Shown: piece after piece, positions 7,927 to 16,861 of the stretch
How the letters are laid out: every line of letters starts with the position of its first letter
Numbering within the stretch: position 1 is the stretch's first letter
Source of the DNA: Paracoccaceae bacterium
GTDB lineage: Bacteria; Pseudomonadota; Alphaproteobacteria; Rhodobacterales; Rhodobacteraceae
Length of the DNA stretch: 36,420 nt
Assembly: GCA_020832705.1 (NCBI GenBank)
Contig: JAFIEE010000013.1
Coordinates: 1-36,420, forward strand
Reading direction: 5' to 3'
Program-made: the position numbers and the translations under genes
The notes under the pieces: generated by a model
Told to the model about the DNA's origin: nothing
The model's input: the letters and a program-made list of their open reading frames with translations, nothing else
Database searches by the model: none

Positions 7927-8511
7927 TCAGTAGCGCACTTCGGTGATGAAAGCGTCCGGCAGGTCGATGTCCTGATCCAGCAGCGCCGTCAGCGGCATGG
8001 AGAAGCTGGCGCGCCGCCCGTCGTCCGAGATTTCGCCGTTGGTGTTGACGATCTCGGCGCCGCTGACCGAGAAGGTGAACGCATACCCTTCGAGCATGGG
8101 GCGGAACATGGCCATCATGGCCGGGTCCTCGATCATCTCGTCCATCTCGTCGTCGGCGAATTCCTCGAGCGGGATGGTCACGCGGACGATCCCGTTGCCC
8201 AGCGGTTCGACCGTGGCGGGAATGTCCATGTCATCGCCATCATCGGCGAACAGCTCTTCGAAACTGCCGGTGCGGTCGATCCGGCAGATCGCCTTTTCGT
8301 CGGTCAGCTCCAGCGTGCCGCCGTCTTCCTCGTCGCAGAAATCGGCGCCTTCGCCCCCGGCGGCGGCCATTTCATACATGCCGCGCTGCATTTCGAAGGT
8401 GCCGGTAATGCGGCCCGTGTCATCGCTGAGCACCTCGATGTCCATATCGACACCGATGCACCCCGCCAGGCCCAGGCAGGCCGCGGCGGCAAATCCGGTC
8501 ATGTGTTTCAT
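7927..8511 (-). CDS. Acidic lipoprotein of unknown function
   Basis: A 194-residue protein with a lipoprotein signal: the lipobox LAGC puts the lipidated Cys at residue 18. The mature part is strongly acidic (many Asp/Glu and Met, for example FADDEMDEMIEDPAMM) and looks beta-rich at both ends, with DMDIEVLSDDTGRITGTFEM early and SDDGRRASFSMPLTALL late. This layout is reminiscent of LppM-like lipoproteins, but I would not name it on that basis. It lies 90 bases downstream of the small membrane gene of the YeeE cluster, same strand, so it could be read from the same transcript. No function is assigned. Confidence 0.78.
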   Translation of the reverse strand: MKHMTGFAAAACLGLAGCIGVDMDIEVLSDDTGRITGTFEMQRGMYEMAAAGGEGADFCDEEDGGTLELTDEKAICRIDRTGSFEELFADDGDDMDIPATVEPLGNGIVRVTIPLEEFADDEMDEMIEDPAMMAMFRPMLEGYAFTFSVSGAEIVNTNGEISDDGRRASFSMPLTALLDQDIDLPDAFITEVRY

Positions 8512-8601
8512 GGTCTGTCCCCCTGCTTTCGGTTGCCGGGGAAGTAGACCAGCATTGCCGCCGTGTTGCCAGCAGATTTTCCGGCAAAGGCAATTCGCAG
8601 C

Positions 8602-8787
8602 CTAGCCGCCCGAGCAATGCGCGCCCCCCGGCGCCACGCCCGAGCCCAGCGCCACCGGGGGCGGGGCGGCGAACAGGTCCACGGGTGGCGCGCGCAGCGC
8701 ATCGAGCAGCAGGATCGCGGCCAGCAGCGCCAGCGCAAGGAACGCCACCACCGGGCGCGAGGGGCGGGCAGGATACGGCGCGCTCAT
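8602..8787 (-). CDS. 61-residue single-pass membrane protein coupled to yeeE
   Basis: The start codon overlaps the stop of the YeeE/YedE gene as ATGA (8784-8787), a strong sign of translational coupling. The protein has a short basic-proline start (MSAPYPARPSRP) and one transmembrane helix at about residues 13-31. A Pro/Ala-rich outer segment follows, with a Cys near the end (GGAHCSGG). A Cys on a small membrane partner of a sulfur transporter may matter, but that is inference. I know no family for it. The ATGA start marks it off from a much longer open frame in the same phase that runs antiphase through yeeE. Confidence 0.65.
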   Translation of the reverse strand: MSAPYPARPSRPVVAFLALALLAAILLLDALRAPPVDLFAAPPPVALGSGVAPGGAHCSGG

Positions 8788-9905
8788 GCCGGCACCCGTT
8801 CGGCCGCGGGCGCCGCCGGGCGCAGCAGGATCGGGCGCAGGCGGATTCCCATCCACGAGCCCCCGAAGGCCGCGACCATCCACACCCAGCCATGCAGCGA
8901 TCCGGTGGAGATGCCGCTGAAGAACGCGCCCACATTGCAGCCAAAGGCCAGCCGCGCGCTGTAGCCCATGACCAGCGCCGCCGCCAGCACCGCCAGCCAG
9001 CTTGCCGCGGTCAGATTGGTGGTCTGGGCGCCGGGATCGGCCTTCCAGCGCATGGCGATGAAGGCCCCGGCGAGCAGCCCGATATTGGTCAGCGAGGTCA
9101 CATCGGTCAGGATGCTGGCGCCCAGCCGTTCGGCATTGCCGGGCGCTGACCAGAAGGCGGTCGCGGCCAGATCGGCGCCGCCTGTCTCGGCCAGCTTGGC
9201 GCCCCACAGGCCCAACCCGTAGACGATCCCCCAGGGCTGGCCCGCGATGACCAGATTGGCCAGCGCCAGCGCGGCCAGCAATGCGGCGGCGATCCACAGC
9301 CGCCGGGGCGGCATCCGCTTGCCCGGGGCCGCGCGTAGCGCCACCAGCGCGCCCAGCGCGGCCAGCAGCGCCAGCGTGATCCACAGCCCCGCATGCGCGC
9401 CCCAGAGCCCCTGGAACGTGATCACCGGCAAGGCGCCCAGCCCGGTCCACCAGTTCAGGTGCAGCGTGCCCAGGAAGCTGCCGCCGATGAATCCCGCCAG
9501 CGCCACCAGCCCGACCAGATTGCCGCTGCCCGCATTGACCAGCGTGCCCGAACCGCAGCCCATCACCAGTTGCATCGTCGCCCCGAAGACGAAGGCCCCG
9601 GCAATCATTGCCAGCCCCACCGGCGCATGGGCGCCAAACAGCTCGTCCGGGGCGGCGGCCAGCAGCGGGAAGGCCGCCGCCGCCGTCAGCCCGATGGCCA
9701 GGAATTGCGCGATCAGCCCGCGCCCGTCGCGGTCGGTGACGATCGTCCGCCACGGCCCGGCAAAGCCGAAGCGCAGCCCTTCAAGCACCAGCCCGAAGCC
9801 CAGCCCGACCAGCACCAGCAGCCCCGCCCGCGCCCCTGCGGCGACAAAGGCATAGGCGGCCAGCGCCAGAGCGAAAAGCACCAGTCCTGCACGCGTGCGT
9901 GTCAT
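8784..9905 (-). CDS. YeeE/YedE-family (TsuA-like) sulfur compound transporter
   Basis: YeeE/YedE proteins are inner-membrane importers of thiosulfate or related sulfur species. The 373-residue product is almost wholly hydrophobic, with about 9-10 membrane segments. Two family motifs are present: QLVMGCGSGTLVNAGSGN (Cys117) and AFGCNVGAFFSGISTGSLHGW near the C-terminus, the two half-repeats with their conserved Cys. The start at 9905 has GGAG seven bases upstream. An exported rhodanese lies 104 bases upstream on the same strand and a 61-residue membrane protein is coupled downstream. Together they suggest uptake and handling of a sulfane-sulfur compound; the exact substrate is open. Confidence 0.9.
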   Translation of the reverse strand: MTRTRAGLVLFALALAAYAFVAAGARAGLLVLVGLGFGLVLEGLRFGFAGPWRTIVTDRDGRGLIAQFLAIGLTAAAAFPLLAAAPDELFGAHAPVGLAMIAGAFVFGATMQLVMGCGSGTLVNAGSGNLVGLVALAGFIGGSFLGTLHLNWWTGLGALPVITFQGLWGAHAGLWITLALLAALGALVALRAAPGKRMPPRRLWIAAALLAALALANLVIAGQPWGIVYGLGLWGAKLAETGGADLAATAFWSAPGNAERLGASILTDVTSLTNIGLLAGAFIAMRWKADPGAQTTNLTAASWLAVLAAALVMGYSARLAFGCNVGAFFSGISTGSLHGWVWMVAAFGGSWMGIRLRPILLRPAAPAAERVPA

Positions 9906-9933
9906 CGCGGTCTCCGATCCTTCCATCTCGAAC

Positions 9934-9997
9934 CGAAGGGGCGCAGGATGCGCCCCTTCGTATCCGTGTGCAACCTCGGCCCGGTCAATTCCGGGCC
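9934..9997 (-). terminator. Tandem hairpins between the rhodanese gene and yeeE
   Basis: A perfect 12-bp stem (CGAAGGGGCGCA at 9934-9945 with TGCGCCCCTTCG at 9949-9960, loop GGA) and a 7-bp stem (GGCCCGG at 9978-9984 with CCGGGCC at 9991-9997). They lie inside a probable same-strand operon. They could be a partial terminator that lowers yeeE expression or an mRNA-stabilising end for the rhodanese message. No T-run is present. Confidence 0.55.
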
Positions 9998-10009
9998 ATG
10001 GGGCGGCGC

Positions 10010-10951
10010 TCAGAACAGGTCCGCCACCCAGTTGCGGGTCGACCGCCACAGATAGGCAAGCCGCGAGGGTTCGTTGTCCAGCGCATGCCCGGCACCGGCG
10101 TATTCGGCCATGCTTTCGGCATAAAGCCGCGTGTTGTCGACGCCTGCGACTTCGGACAGGGCGAACCAGTTGATGGCCGCCCAGTGGCCGGTGTTGCAGA
10201 AGTTCACCGTCAGCGGTGCCTCGGTCAGGCCGTTGGCGGCGGCGATTTCCTGCGCCCGGTCGGGCGACACCATGCGGTTGCCGTCCATGAATTCGGCAAA
10301 GACCACATTCTCGGCGTTGCGCACGGTGCCGGGGCGGGCGATGGACCAGTCGATCCCGTCAAAGAATCCGCGCGGGCGGCTGTCGATGATGCGCGCTTCG
10401 CCGGAGTCGGTCAGAGCGGCCACCTCGGCGGTGCCGACATACCAGCTATCGTCCCACTCGGGCTGGAAGCTGCTGGCCTGCACCTCGGCCGGTTCGGTGG
10501 CGACGGGCAGATCAGCCCCCGCCCAGGCGGCAAACCCGCCGTTCAGAAGCGCCAGATCCTGCACGCCCAGCGATTTCAGCGTCCAGTAGACCCGCGCCGC
10601 CGCGCCCATGTCCGACGGGTTGGCGCCGCCATGCACCACCACAACCGGCGTGTCGGCGCCGATGCCCAGTTGCGTCACCACGTCCTCGAACTCCAGCACG
10701 TCGCGCAGGGCGCCGGGGTTGTTCGGTCCGCCGCGCCAGTCGGCATAGGGCGAAAACACCGCGCCGGGGATCAGTTGATCCGCCGCGCCGGTGACATGGA
10801 CCACGCGCACGTCATCATGCGCATCGAGAATGGCGGCCAGCTCGGCGGGTTCCAGCAGCGGCGACCAGCCGTCAGGCGCGGCGAGCGCGGCGGCGGGCAG
10901 GGCAGTGCTCATGGTCAGGGCGGCAAGGCCAAGGGCGGTGTGGCGAAGCAT
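10010..10951 (-). CDS. Exported rhodanese-type sulfurtransferase
   Basis: Rhodaneses move sulfane sulfur through an active-site cysteine persulfide. This 313-residue protein begins with a signal peptide (hydrophobic core, likely cleavage near ALAA at 22-25), so it acts in the periplasm. Two rhodanese domains follow. The N-terminal one (about 30-155) has HGGANPSD in place of a catalytic Cys loop. The C-terminal one (about 170-290) carries the active loop CNTGHW with Cys252. The start at 10951 has AAGGAG at good spacing; a longer frame starting at 11017 lacks a signal peptide at its N-terminus. It heads the sulfur cluster with yeeE and the 61-residue membrane protein. Confidence 0.9.
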   Translation of the reverse strand: MLRHTALGLAALTMSTALPAAALAAPDGWSPLLEPAELAAILDAHDDVRVVHVTGAADQLIPGAVFSPYADWRGGPNNPGALRDVLEFEDVVTQLGIGADTPVVVVHGGANPSDMGAAARVYWTLKSLGVQDLALLNGGFAAWAGADLPVATEPAEVQASSFQPEWDDSWYVGTAEVAALTDSGEARIIDSRPRGFFDGIDWSIARPGTVRNAENVVFAEFMDGNRMVSPDRAQEIAAANGLTEAPLTVNFCNTGHWAAINWFALSEVAGVDNTRLYAESMAEYAGAGHALDNEPSRLAYLWRSTRNWVADLF

Positions 10952-11220
10952 CGCAGGCTCCTTTCTGGATTCGGTCACGGTCGCGGTTGACCGGCCAGAT
11001 AAGGGTGAATGCCGCACCGGACAATCGCGCGCCGGCCCATGCGGCCGGGGGCGGGCCGAACGGTTTTCGCAAGCTGTTCCGGTTGCCGGATCGGGGTTCC
11101 GCGATCCACAAGCCTTCGGGATGTTCGACCTGCTGTCGTGCCGTTCTGGGGAAACTGTCCTTATTTCCGCCCGGCTCTTTCGGAAATCTCGGGACAGTGT
11201 TCCGCAGGGCGGCGGCGGGA

Positions 11221-12516
11221 TCAGATGCCCAGCCGGTCGCGCAACGAAAACCAGGTCATGGCCAGCACCAGAAGCGGATTGCGCAGCGCCGCGCCACCGG
11301 GGAAGGCGGGCAGCTTCAGCCGCGCCATCAGGTCGAAGCGCTCCGACTGGCCTGCCACGGCCTCGGCCATGACGCGGCCCGCCAGCGTGGCCAGCGCCAC
11401 CCCGTGCCCGGAATAGCCCGAGGCGCTGAGCACATTCTGTCCGGGCCGTGCGAAATACGGCAGACGGGTGCGTGTGATCGCCAGCGTCCCGCCCCAGGCA
11501 TAGTCGATGCGCGCGTCCTTCAGGTGCGGGAAGACTTCAAGCATGGGCTTGCGCACCGTGGCCACAATATCGGGAAATTGATAGCCATAGCTTTCGCCAC
11601 CACCAAAAAGCAGACGCAAATCTTCGGATAAACGGAAGTAATTGACGACAAATTTGCTGTCAGCAACGGCCACGTTTCGCGCCAGAACCGTGCCGGGATC
11701 CAGTGGTTCGGTTGCAATAATGAAATTGTTGATCGGCATGACCCTTGCCGCCACCTGGCCGTTCAGATTGCCCAGATAGCCGTTGGCGGCCAGAATCACG
11801 TGATCGGCCTCGATGCTGCCTTGCTCGGTCTCGACCTTGGGGCGGGGGCCGTCGGTGACGTGGGTGACCAGGGTGTTTTCATGGATCACCGCGCCCGCCG
11901 CCAGGGCCGCCCGCGCCAGCCCCAGCGCAAAGCGCAGCGGGTGCACGTGCCCGGCGCCATGGTCGATCACCCCGCCCGCATACCCCGGCGCCTTGACGAT
12001 ATCGTGCAACGCGGTGCGGTCCAGGGGTTCAAGCTTCTCATAGCCGTAATCACGGCGCATCCGGTCGGCATAGGCATGGGCGTGGCGCACATCTGACGCG
12101 TGCCAGTCGGCGTGGATCACCCCGGGCGCGAAGGGGCAGTCCATGGCGTGGGTGTCGATCAACTCGCGCACCAGCGCCACCGCGTCCTGCCCCATGTCCC
12201 ACAGCGCGCGGGCGTCCGGCGCGCCGACCATGCGCTCCAGCGCATCCTGATCGATACGCTGGCCGGTGCCGACCTGCCCGCCATTGCGCCCCGAGGCACC
12301 GAAGCCCGCGCGATGCGCCTCCAGCACCACCACCTCATAGCCGCGCCGGGCGAGATGGAGCGCCGCCGACAGTCCGGTGTAGCCGGCGCCGACCACCACC
12401 ACATCGGCGTGGCGGCTTTCGCGCAGTGGCGGCTGCGGGTCCAGCGGGGTCGCCGTGGCGGCGTAATAGCTCGGCGGGTATTCCCCGCGCCGGTCGTTGG
12501 CGAACAGCAGGTTCAT
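11221..12516 (-). CDS. puuB: FAD-dependent amine oxidoreductase, PuuB/OrdL-like
   Basis: By family and context it would oxidise gamma-glutamylputrescine in polyamine breakdown. The 431-residue protein is a DAO-family flavoprotein. It has an N-terminal Rossmann motif VVVVGAGYTGLSAALHLARRG with the FAD-ribose Glu at VVLEAH, then ASGRNGGQ. A central substrate domain and a C-terminal FAD-closing motif, ASGYSGHGVALATLAGR, follow. The ATG at 12516 overlaps the stop of the glutamine-synthetase-like gene (ATGA), so the two are coupled. PuuB is the best match in this order; a close amino-acid oxidase is possible. Confidence 0.85.
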   Translation of the reverse strand: MNLLFANDRRGEYPPSYYAATATPLDPQPPLRESRHADVVVVGAGYTGLSAALHLARRGYEVVVLEAHRAGFGASGRNGGQVGTGQRIDQDALERMVGAPDARALWDMGQDAVALVRELIDTHAMDCPFAPGVIHADWHASDVRHAHAYADRMRRDYGYEKLEPLDRTALHDIVKAPGYAGGVIDHGAGHVHPLRFALGLARAALAAGAVIHENTLVTHVTDGPRPKVETEQGSIEADHVILAANGYLGNLNGQVAARVMPINNFIIATEPLDPGTVLARNVAVADSKFVVNYFRLSEDLRLLFGGGESYGYQFPDIVATVRKPMLEVFPHLKDARIDYAWGGTLAITRTRLPYFARPGQNVLSASGYSGHGVALATLAGRVMAEAVAGQSERFDLMARLKLPAFPGGAALRNPLLVLAMTWFSLRDRLGI

Positions 12517-13868
12517 ACGTTCAGCAACAGGTGTTCGCGTTCCCAGGGGCTGATGACCTGAAGGAACTCCTTGTATTCCAGTCTCTTGACGCATTCATAA
12601 ACGGTGCAGAAACGCTTTCCAAGCACCTCGCGCACGGGGGCGCATTCTTCCAGCAGGTCCAGTGCGTCGCCCAGCGTCAGCGGCAGTTCGTCCTCGGCCA
12701 CATAGGCATCGCCTGTGTATTGCGCCCGCGGCTCCACCTTCTGGACGATACCCAGATAGCCGCAGGCCAGCGACGCGGCGATGCCCAGATAGGGATTGCA
12801 GTCCATCCCCGCCAGCCGGTTCTCTACCCGGCGCGAGGCCGGGCTGGACACCGGCACCCTGATGCCCGTGGTGCGGTTGTCGCGCCCCCATTCCAGATTG
12901 ATCGGCGCCGCGAAATCCGGGACATAGCGGCGATAGCTGTTCACGTACGGCGCCAGGATGGCGATGACGGCGGGCAGGTATTTCTGCATCCCGCCGATGA
13001 AGTGATAGAAGGCTTCGGTGCTTTCGCCCGCGGCGTCGGAAAACACGTTGTTGCCGCTGGCGATATCGACCACCGAATGATGCACATGCATGGCGCTGCC
13101 CGGTTCGCCCTCGATCGGCTTGGCCATGAAGGTGGCATAGCAGTCATGGCGCAGCGCCGCCTCGCGGATCAGGCGCTTGAAATAGAACACCTCGTCGGCC
13201 AGTTGCACCGGGTCCCCGTGGTTGAGGTTGATCTCGATCTGCCCGGCGCCGCCCTCCTGCAGGATACCGTCGATTTCCAGCCCCTGGGCTTCGGCGAAGT
13301 CATAGATATCGTCGATCACGGGGCCGTATTCATCGACCGCCGACATGGAATAGGCCTGCCGCGCCGCCGCGGGGCGCCCGGAACGGCCCATGGGCGGCTC
13401 GATCGGCTTGGCCGGGTCGGTGTTGCGGGCGACGAGGTAGAACTCCATCTCGGGGGCGACCACGGGTTTCCAGCCGCGTTCGGCATAAAACCCCATCACC
13501 CGCTTGAGCACGTTGCGCGGTGCGATCGGAACCGGCTGGCCCTGCTGGTCCATCACGTCATGGATGACCTGCAGTGTCACATCTGCCGTCCAGGGCGCGG
13601 CCGAGGTGGTCGAGAAATCGGGCCGCAGGATCATGTCCGGTTCCGTATAGGCCTGGTCCGGCACCTTCGCCCAGTCGCCGGTGATGGTCTGCAGGAAGAT
13701 CGAATCCGGCAGGTAGAACTTTTCCTGCCGGGCGAACTTGGCCGCGGGCATCGCCTTGCCGCGGGCGATACCGGCCAGATCGGGCACGATGCATTCGACC
13801 TCATCGGGGCGGCGCCCGGCGATGTATTCGCGCGCGGCTTCGGGGATATGGTCGGTCCAATGGGACAT
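12513..13868 (-). CDS. puuA: Glutamine synthetase family protein, PuuA-like gamma-glutamyl-polyamine ligase
   Basis: This family joins glutamate to ammonia or, in the PuuA branch, to putrescine and related amines using ATP. The ~451-residue protein has the glutamine-synthetase catalytic domain: EMEFYLV, then GAGQIEINLNH, HVHHSV, and the Arg-rich NRTTGIRVP and RRVENRLAG motifs of the ATP and glutamate sites. There is no adenylylation-loop Tyr region like that of GlnA. I chose the ATG at 13868; a TTG at 13880 follows the upstream stop directly and would add four residues. It sits between a class I amidotransferase and an FAD oxidoreductase, the layout of gamma-glutamylated polyamine catabolism. 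Confidence 0.87.
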   Translation of the reverse strand: MSHWTDHIPEAAREYIAGRRPDEVECIVPDLAGIARGKAMPAAKFARQEKFYLPDSIFLQTITGDWAKVPDQAYTEPDMILRPDFSTTSAAPWTADVTLQVIHDVMDQQGQPVPIAPRNVLKRVMGFYAERGWKPVVAPEMEFYLVARNTDPAKPIEPPMGRSGRPAAARQAYSMSAVDEYGPVIDDIYDFAEAQGLEIDGILQEGGAGQIEINLNHGDPVQLADEVFYFKRLIREAALRHDCYATFMAKPIEGEPGSAMHVHHSVVDIASGNNVFSDAAGESTEAFYHFIGGMQKYLPAVIAILAPYVNSYRRYVPDFAAPINLEWGRDNRTTGIRVPVSSPASRRVENRLAGMDCNPYLGIAASLACGYLGIVQKVEPRAQYTGDAYVAEDELPLTLGDALDLLEECAPVREVLGKRFCTVYECVKRLEYKEFLQVISPWEREHLLLNV

Positions 13869-13880
13869 GAGGTCTCGCAA

Positions 13881-14573
13881 TCAGCTTTGCGCGCGGCCGG
13901 CGGCGCGCTTGAAGAATTCGGCGATCCGGTCGCCCATGGCGTGGCTGTCCAGCGGCTGGCCCAGCGCCGCCTCGGCGGCGTCAAGCTGCGCCTGCGGCAC
14001 CACCCCCACGGCCCTTGTCCGGATCAGGCCGAGGATGAAATCATCCTTGAATTCGGGGTGGGGCTGCATCGACCAGCCCAGATCGCCATAGGCAAGGCCA
14101 GCGTAGCGGCAGAAATCGTTGCTGGCAATCACGCGCGCGCCCGGCGGCGGGGTGGTGACCTGATCCTGATGCCAGGCGTTGACGGTCATGGGCGCGCCTT
14201 CGACCTCGTAGGTCTGCGGCCCAACGGCCCAGCCGCCGCCGAATTTCTCGACCTTGCCGCCCAGGGCCTGCGCCATGAGCTGGTGCCCGAAACAGATGCC
14301 CACCACCGGCACCCTTGCATCCAGCGCATCACGCACCAGTTGCTCCAGCGGCGCGATGAAGGGGTGATCTTCATAGACCCCGTGCCTGGAGCCGGTGATC
14401 AGCCAGGCGTCGGCATCACGCGGGCTTTCGGGAAACTCCATCTCTTCGACCAGCCAGGTGCGGAAGCTGAAGCCGTGCCCGTCAAGCAGGCGCTCGAACA
14501 TGCCGGGATAGTCGCCAAGTTCCGGGCGCAGGGTGTCGGGCGACTGGCCCGTCTGGAGGATGCCGATCTTCAT
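13881..14573 (-). CDS. Class I glutamine amidotransferase-like hydrolase
   Basis: A 230-residue stand-alone GATase1 domain. The catalytic triad is visible: Cys94 in VGICFGHQLMAQ, and His172 and Glu174 in QPHPEF. The layout resembles the GMP-synthase-like family. By context, immediately upstream of the PuuA-like and PuuB-like genes, it may hydrolyse a gamma-glutamyl intermediate as PuuD does in E. coli, but it is not closely PuuD-like in sequence. The start at 14573 gives the natural first beta-strand MKIGILQTGQ; the ribosome site is weak. The longer open frame upstream runs antisense through DUF2332 and is not coding. Confidence 0.86.
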   Translation of the reverse strand: MKIGILQTGQSPDTLRPELGDYPGMFERLLDGHGFSFRTWLVEEMEFPESPRDADAWLITGSRHGVYEDHPFIAPLEQLVRDALDARVPVVGICFGHQLMAQALGGKVEKFGGGWAVGPQTYEVEGAPMTVNAWHQDQVTTPPPGARVIASNDFCRYAGLAYGDLGWSMQPHPEFKDDFILGLIRTRAVGVVPQAQLDAAEAALGQPLDSHAMGDRIAEFFKRAAGRAQS

Positions 14574-14643
14574 GAGGGTTCCGCGGGTTTCTCTCGGGAT
14601 TTGATCAAAAGTAGCACCGATGCGCGCGGCGCGGCAAGGGGGG

Positions 14644-15735
14644 TCATGCGTGCGGCGCCGCTTCGGGCAGGGCGGCATCCGGCGGCGGCGCGCGCCACGC
14701 CACCCAGCGCCCGTGGAAATCCGCGCGGCCCAGGTCCACGCGCCCGCCGGGCCAGAGGTCCAGCCAGATCGCCGCGCCGGGGGCGCCGCTGTTGTCCTGC
14801 TCCATGCCCAGCCGCGCAAGCGGCGCGCGCGCGTCCGCCCCGGTTCCGGCGCGGTCCAGCGCGCTGCGGGCGCGGCGGTCGGTCTCGGGCGGGAAATACT
14901 GCCAGGCCACGGTGTGAAAGACCAGATGCAGCGCGCCGGGGGGCGGGGTGCGCAGGCGTGTCTCCAGCCAGGCGGCGGCATCGCCCCGGGCGCGCTCGGT
15001 CGGCATCGCGGCGGCCAGATCAAGCGCCGCGCGCATCCGCGCCAGCCGCGCCGACTGATCGGCCCAGACATAGGAGAGGATGCGCAGCCGGTCGCGCTGC
15101 GGGTCGAGCGGGTTGAGGTCCACGCCCGCACGGTCGATGACGCGCGGGGCCGTGGCGGGTGGCAGCGGGCCGGTCCAGTCCGGGCGCAGCGTCACAGGGG
15201 CGTCGGCCGGGCCGAACCGGGCGCCCTGCAACTGCAGCGCGTAAGCATCCCAGCGCAGGTTCAGCCCGGCCGAGGCCCCCAGTTCCGACAGCACGAGCGG
15301 CCGCCCGAACCGCGCCGCCAGCCAGTGCCCGGCCGCGATCAGCACCGCCGAACGCGCCGGTTCGTTGGTCTGCGGCGGGCTGTCGAGCCAGTGCAGCAGG
15401 TGGTCCGTGTGGGCGGTCAGCGCGTCACGGATTGCCTGCCAGAGCGACCCGTCCGACAGGGTCGTGTGGCCCGCATAGGCCCGCGCCAGCGCCGCATCGG
15501 CGCCCGAGAGCACCAGCGCATGCAGCCCGCCCGCCAGCCGCAGCGCGACCGCGTCGCCACCGGTCAGCGGATCGCCCGGCCAGCCCAGCACCCGCGCGCC
15601 GGGGGCGGTGTCGGTGTCCAGCCGCTCCGCCGCCAGCCGCAGCAGCCGCGCGGTGAAGGGCGAGCCAAGGCGGTCGCAGGCATCGGCCTGCCGGCGCATG
15701 GCGGTGCGGTGGGCGGAGGTGTCCGAAGCGCTCAC
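14644..15735 (-). CDS. DUF2332 family protein
   Basis: A 363-residue protein matching DUF2332. It has [19 protein letters not shown] at the start, a helical N-terminal half, [17 protein letters not shown] in the middle, and a C-terminal part with [12 protein letters not shown] and GMEQDN. The [10 protein letters not shown] motif looks like a SAM- or nucleotide-binding loop, but no activity is known to me. Translation probably begins at a GTG whose last bases overlap the pth stop (GTGA at 15732-15735), so it is coupled to pth. Codon use is very GC-rich like its neighbours. Confidence 0.83.
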   Translation of the reverse strand: MSASDTSAHRTAMRRQADACDRLGSPFTARLLRLAAERLDTDTAPGARVLGWPGDPLTGGDAVALRLAGGLHALVLSGADAALARAYAGHTTLSDGSLWQAIRDALTAHTDHLLHWLDSPPQTNEPARSAVLIAAGHWLAARFGRPLVLSELGASAGLNLRWDAYALQLQGARFGPADAPVTLRPDWTGPLPPATAPRVIDRAGVDLNPLDPQRDRLRILSYVWADQSARLARMRAALDLAAAMPTERARGDAAAWLETRLRTPPPGALHLVFHTVAWQYFPPETDRRARSALDRAGTGADARAPLARLGMEQDNSGAPGAAIWLDLWPGGRVDLGRADFHGRWVAWRAPPPDAALPEAAPHA

Positions 15736-16427
15736 CGGAAGCGGTCCACAAGCCGTTGCAGCGCGCTGCGGGTATCGGCGGGCGGCGCCGTCGCGGGCTT
15801 TGGCGGGGCGGCGGGGGAGGCAGGCGCGGGGGTCTCGGTCTTCTTGCCGCCGCTGCGTGGCGGTGCCACGCGCAGCGCCACGGCGTTGCCGAACCCCGCC
15901 GCATCGCCCGCCGCAAGCGCAGGTGCGCCGTCCGACACGCCGCGCAAGAGGTCATCCAGCCAGCCGGCATCGGATTTCGGGAAATCCTGCAGGACATAAG
16001 TGCTGACCAGGCGCTTGTCGCCCGGATGGCCGATCCCCAGCCGGACGCGCGCGTATGCCTCGCCGATGTGACCGTGGATCGAGCGCAAGCCGTTATGGCC
16101 CGCATGTCCGCCGCCGCGCTTCACCCGGCACTTGCCGGGCGCAAGGTCCAGTTCGTCGTGAAAGACCGTCACCGCCTCGGGGTCGAGCTTGTAGAAGCGC
16201 ATCGCCGCGCTCACCGACTGGCCCGAAAGGTTCATGAAGGTTTCAGGCTTCAGCAGCAGCACCCTGGCGCGGCCCAGGCGCCCTTCGGCGATCTGGCCCT
16301 GGAATTTCGCCCGCCACGGGCCGAACCCGTGATCCTCGGCGATCCGGTCCAGCGCCATGAAGCCGATGTTGTGGCGGTTGGCAGCGTATTTCGGCCCCGG
16401 ATTGCCCAGTCCGACGAACAGTTGCAT
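15732..16427 (-). CDS. pth: Peptidyl-tRNA hydrolase
   Basis: Releases tRNA from peptidyl-tRNAs dropped by stalled ribosomes. The active-site set is complete: Asn9 in VGLGNPG, His19, Asn66 in FMNLSG, Asp91 in FHDELD and Asn112 in GHNGL. Each lies one or two positions from the E. coli numbering. The domain ends near residue 185; a Pro/Ala-rich tail of ~40 residues brings it to 231, which is common in alphaproteobacteria. GGAGG lies four bases upstream of the start. In many relatives pth follows rplY; here the L25 gene is close and on the same strand, but a convergent gene (16542-16856) lies between them. Confidence 0.96.
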   Translation of the reverse strand: MQLFVGLGNPGPKYAANRHNIGFMALDRIAEDHGFGPWRAKFQGQIAEGRLGRARVLLLKPETFMNLSGQSVSAAMRFYKLDPEAVTVFHDELDLAPGKCRVKRGGGHAGHNGLRSIHGHIGEAYARVRLGIGHPGDKRLVSTYVLQDFPKSDAGWLDDLLRGVSDGAPALAAGDAAGFGNAVALRVAPPRSGGKKTETPAPASPAAPPKPATAPPADTRSALQRLVDRFR

Positions 16428-16541
16428 GTGACCTCCATCGGTTTCGGTGGTCTTCGGGTTGACCGGGAGGACTCATGCCTCAATTCTGCGCCCGAGGCCA
16501 GTCAGCGACGGCCCACAGGAAAGCCAGTCAGCGGAGGGCGC

Positions 16542-16856
16542 ATGTATCTGACCATCAACCGTTTCCGGGTCAAACCGGGCTGCGAGGCGGAATTCGAAGC
16601 CATCTGGACCGGGCGCGACACCCATCTGCCGGGGCTGGACGGGTTCAAGGCGTTCAACCTGTTCCGTGGTTCCAGCCATGACGACCATACGGTGTATCTG
16701 TCGCATACGCTGTGGGAAAGCCGCGAAGCCTTCGAGGCCTGGACCCGGTCCGAGGCGTTCCGCGCCGCGCACAAGGGCGCGGGCACGCACAGGGACATCT
16801 ACCTTGGACCGCCGGAGCTGGAACTCTTCGACTCGGTCCAGCATATCACCAAATGA
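16542..16856 (+). CDS. ABM-domain protein with IsdG-type heme monooxygenase triad
   Basis: A 104-residue ferredoxin-like antibiotic-biosynthesis-monooxygenase domain. Asn6, Trp67 and His77 fall almost exactly where IsdG/IsdI have their Asn7-Trp67-His77 heme-degradation triad (TINRF, EAWTRS, AAHKG). The overall pattern, with YLSHTLWESREAFEAW, also resembles the HmoA/HmoB group. This supports heme oxygenation as a role, though no heme transport gene is nearby. GGAGG lies close before the ATG. It is a single gene divergent from pth and convergent with the L25 gene, with a hairpin between the latter two. Confidence 0.82.
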   Translation: MYLTINRFRVKPGCEAEFEAIWTGRDTHLPGLDGFKAFNLFRGSSHDDHTVYLSHTLWESREAFEAWTRSEAFRAAHKGAGTHRDIYLGPPELELFDSVQHITK

Positions 16857-16861
16857 AAGCC

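Noticed and set aside
12426-15116. Rightward open frame of 896 codons
   Set aside because: Antisense to the PuuA-like, amidotransferase and DUF2332 genes; no recognisable protein features.
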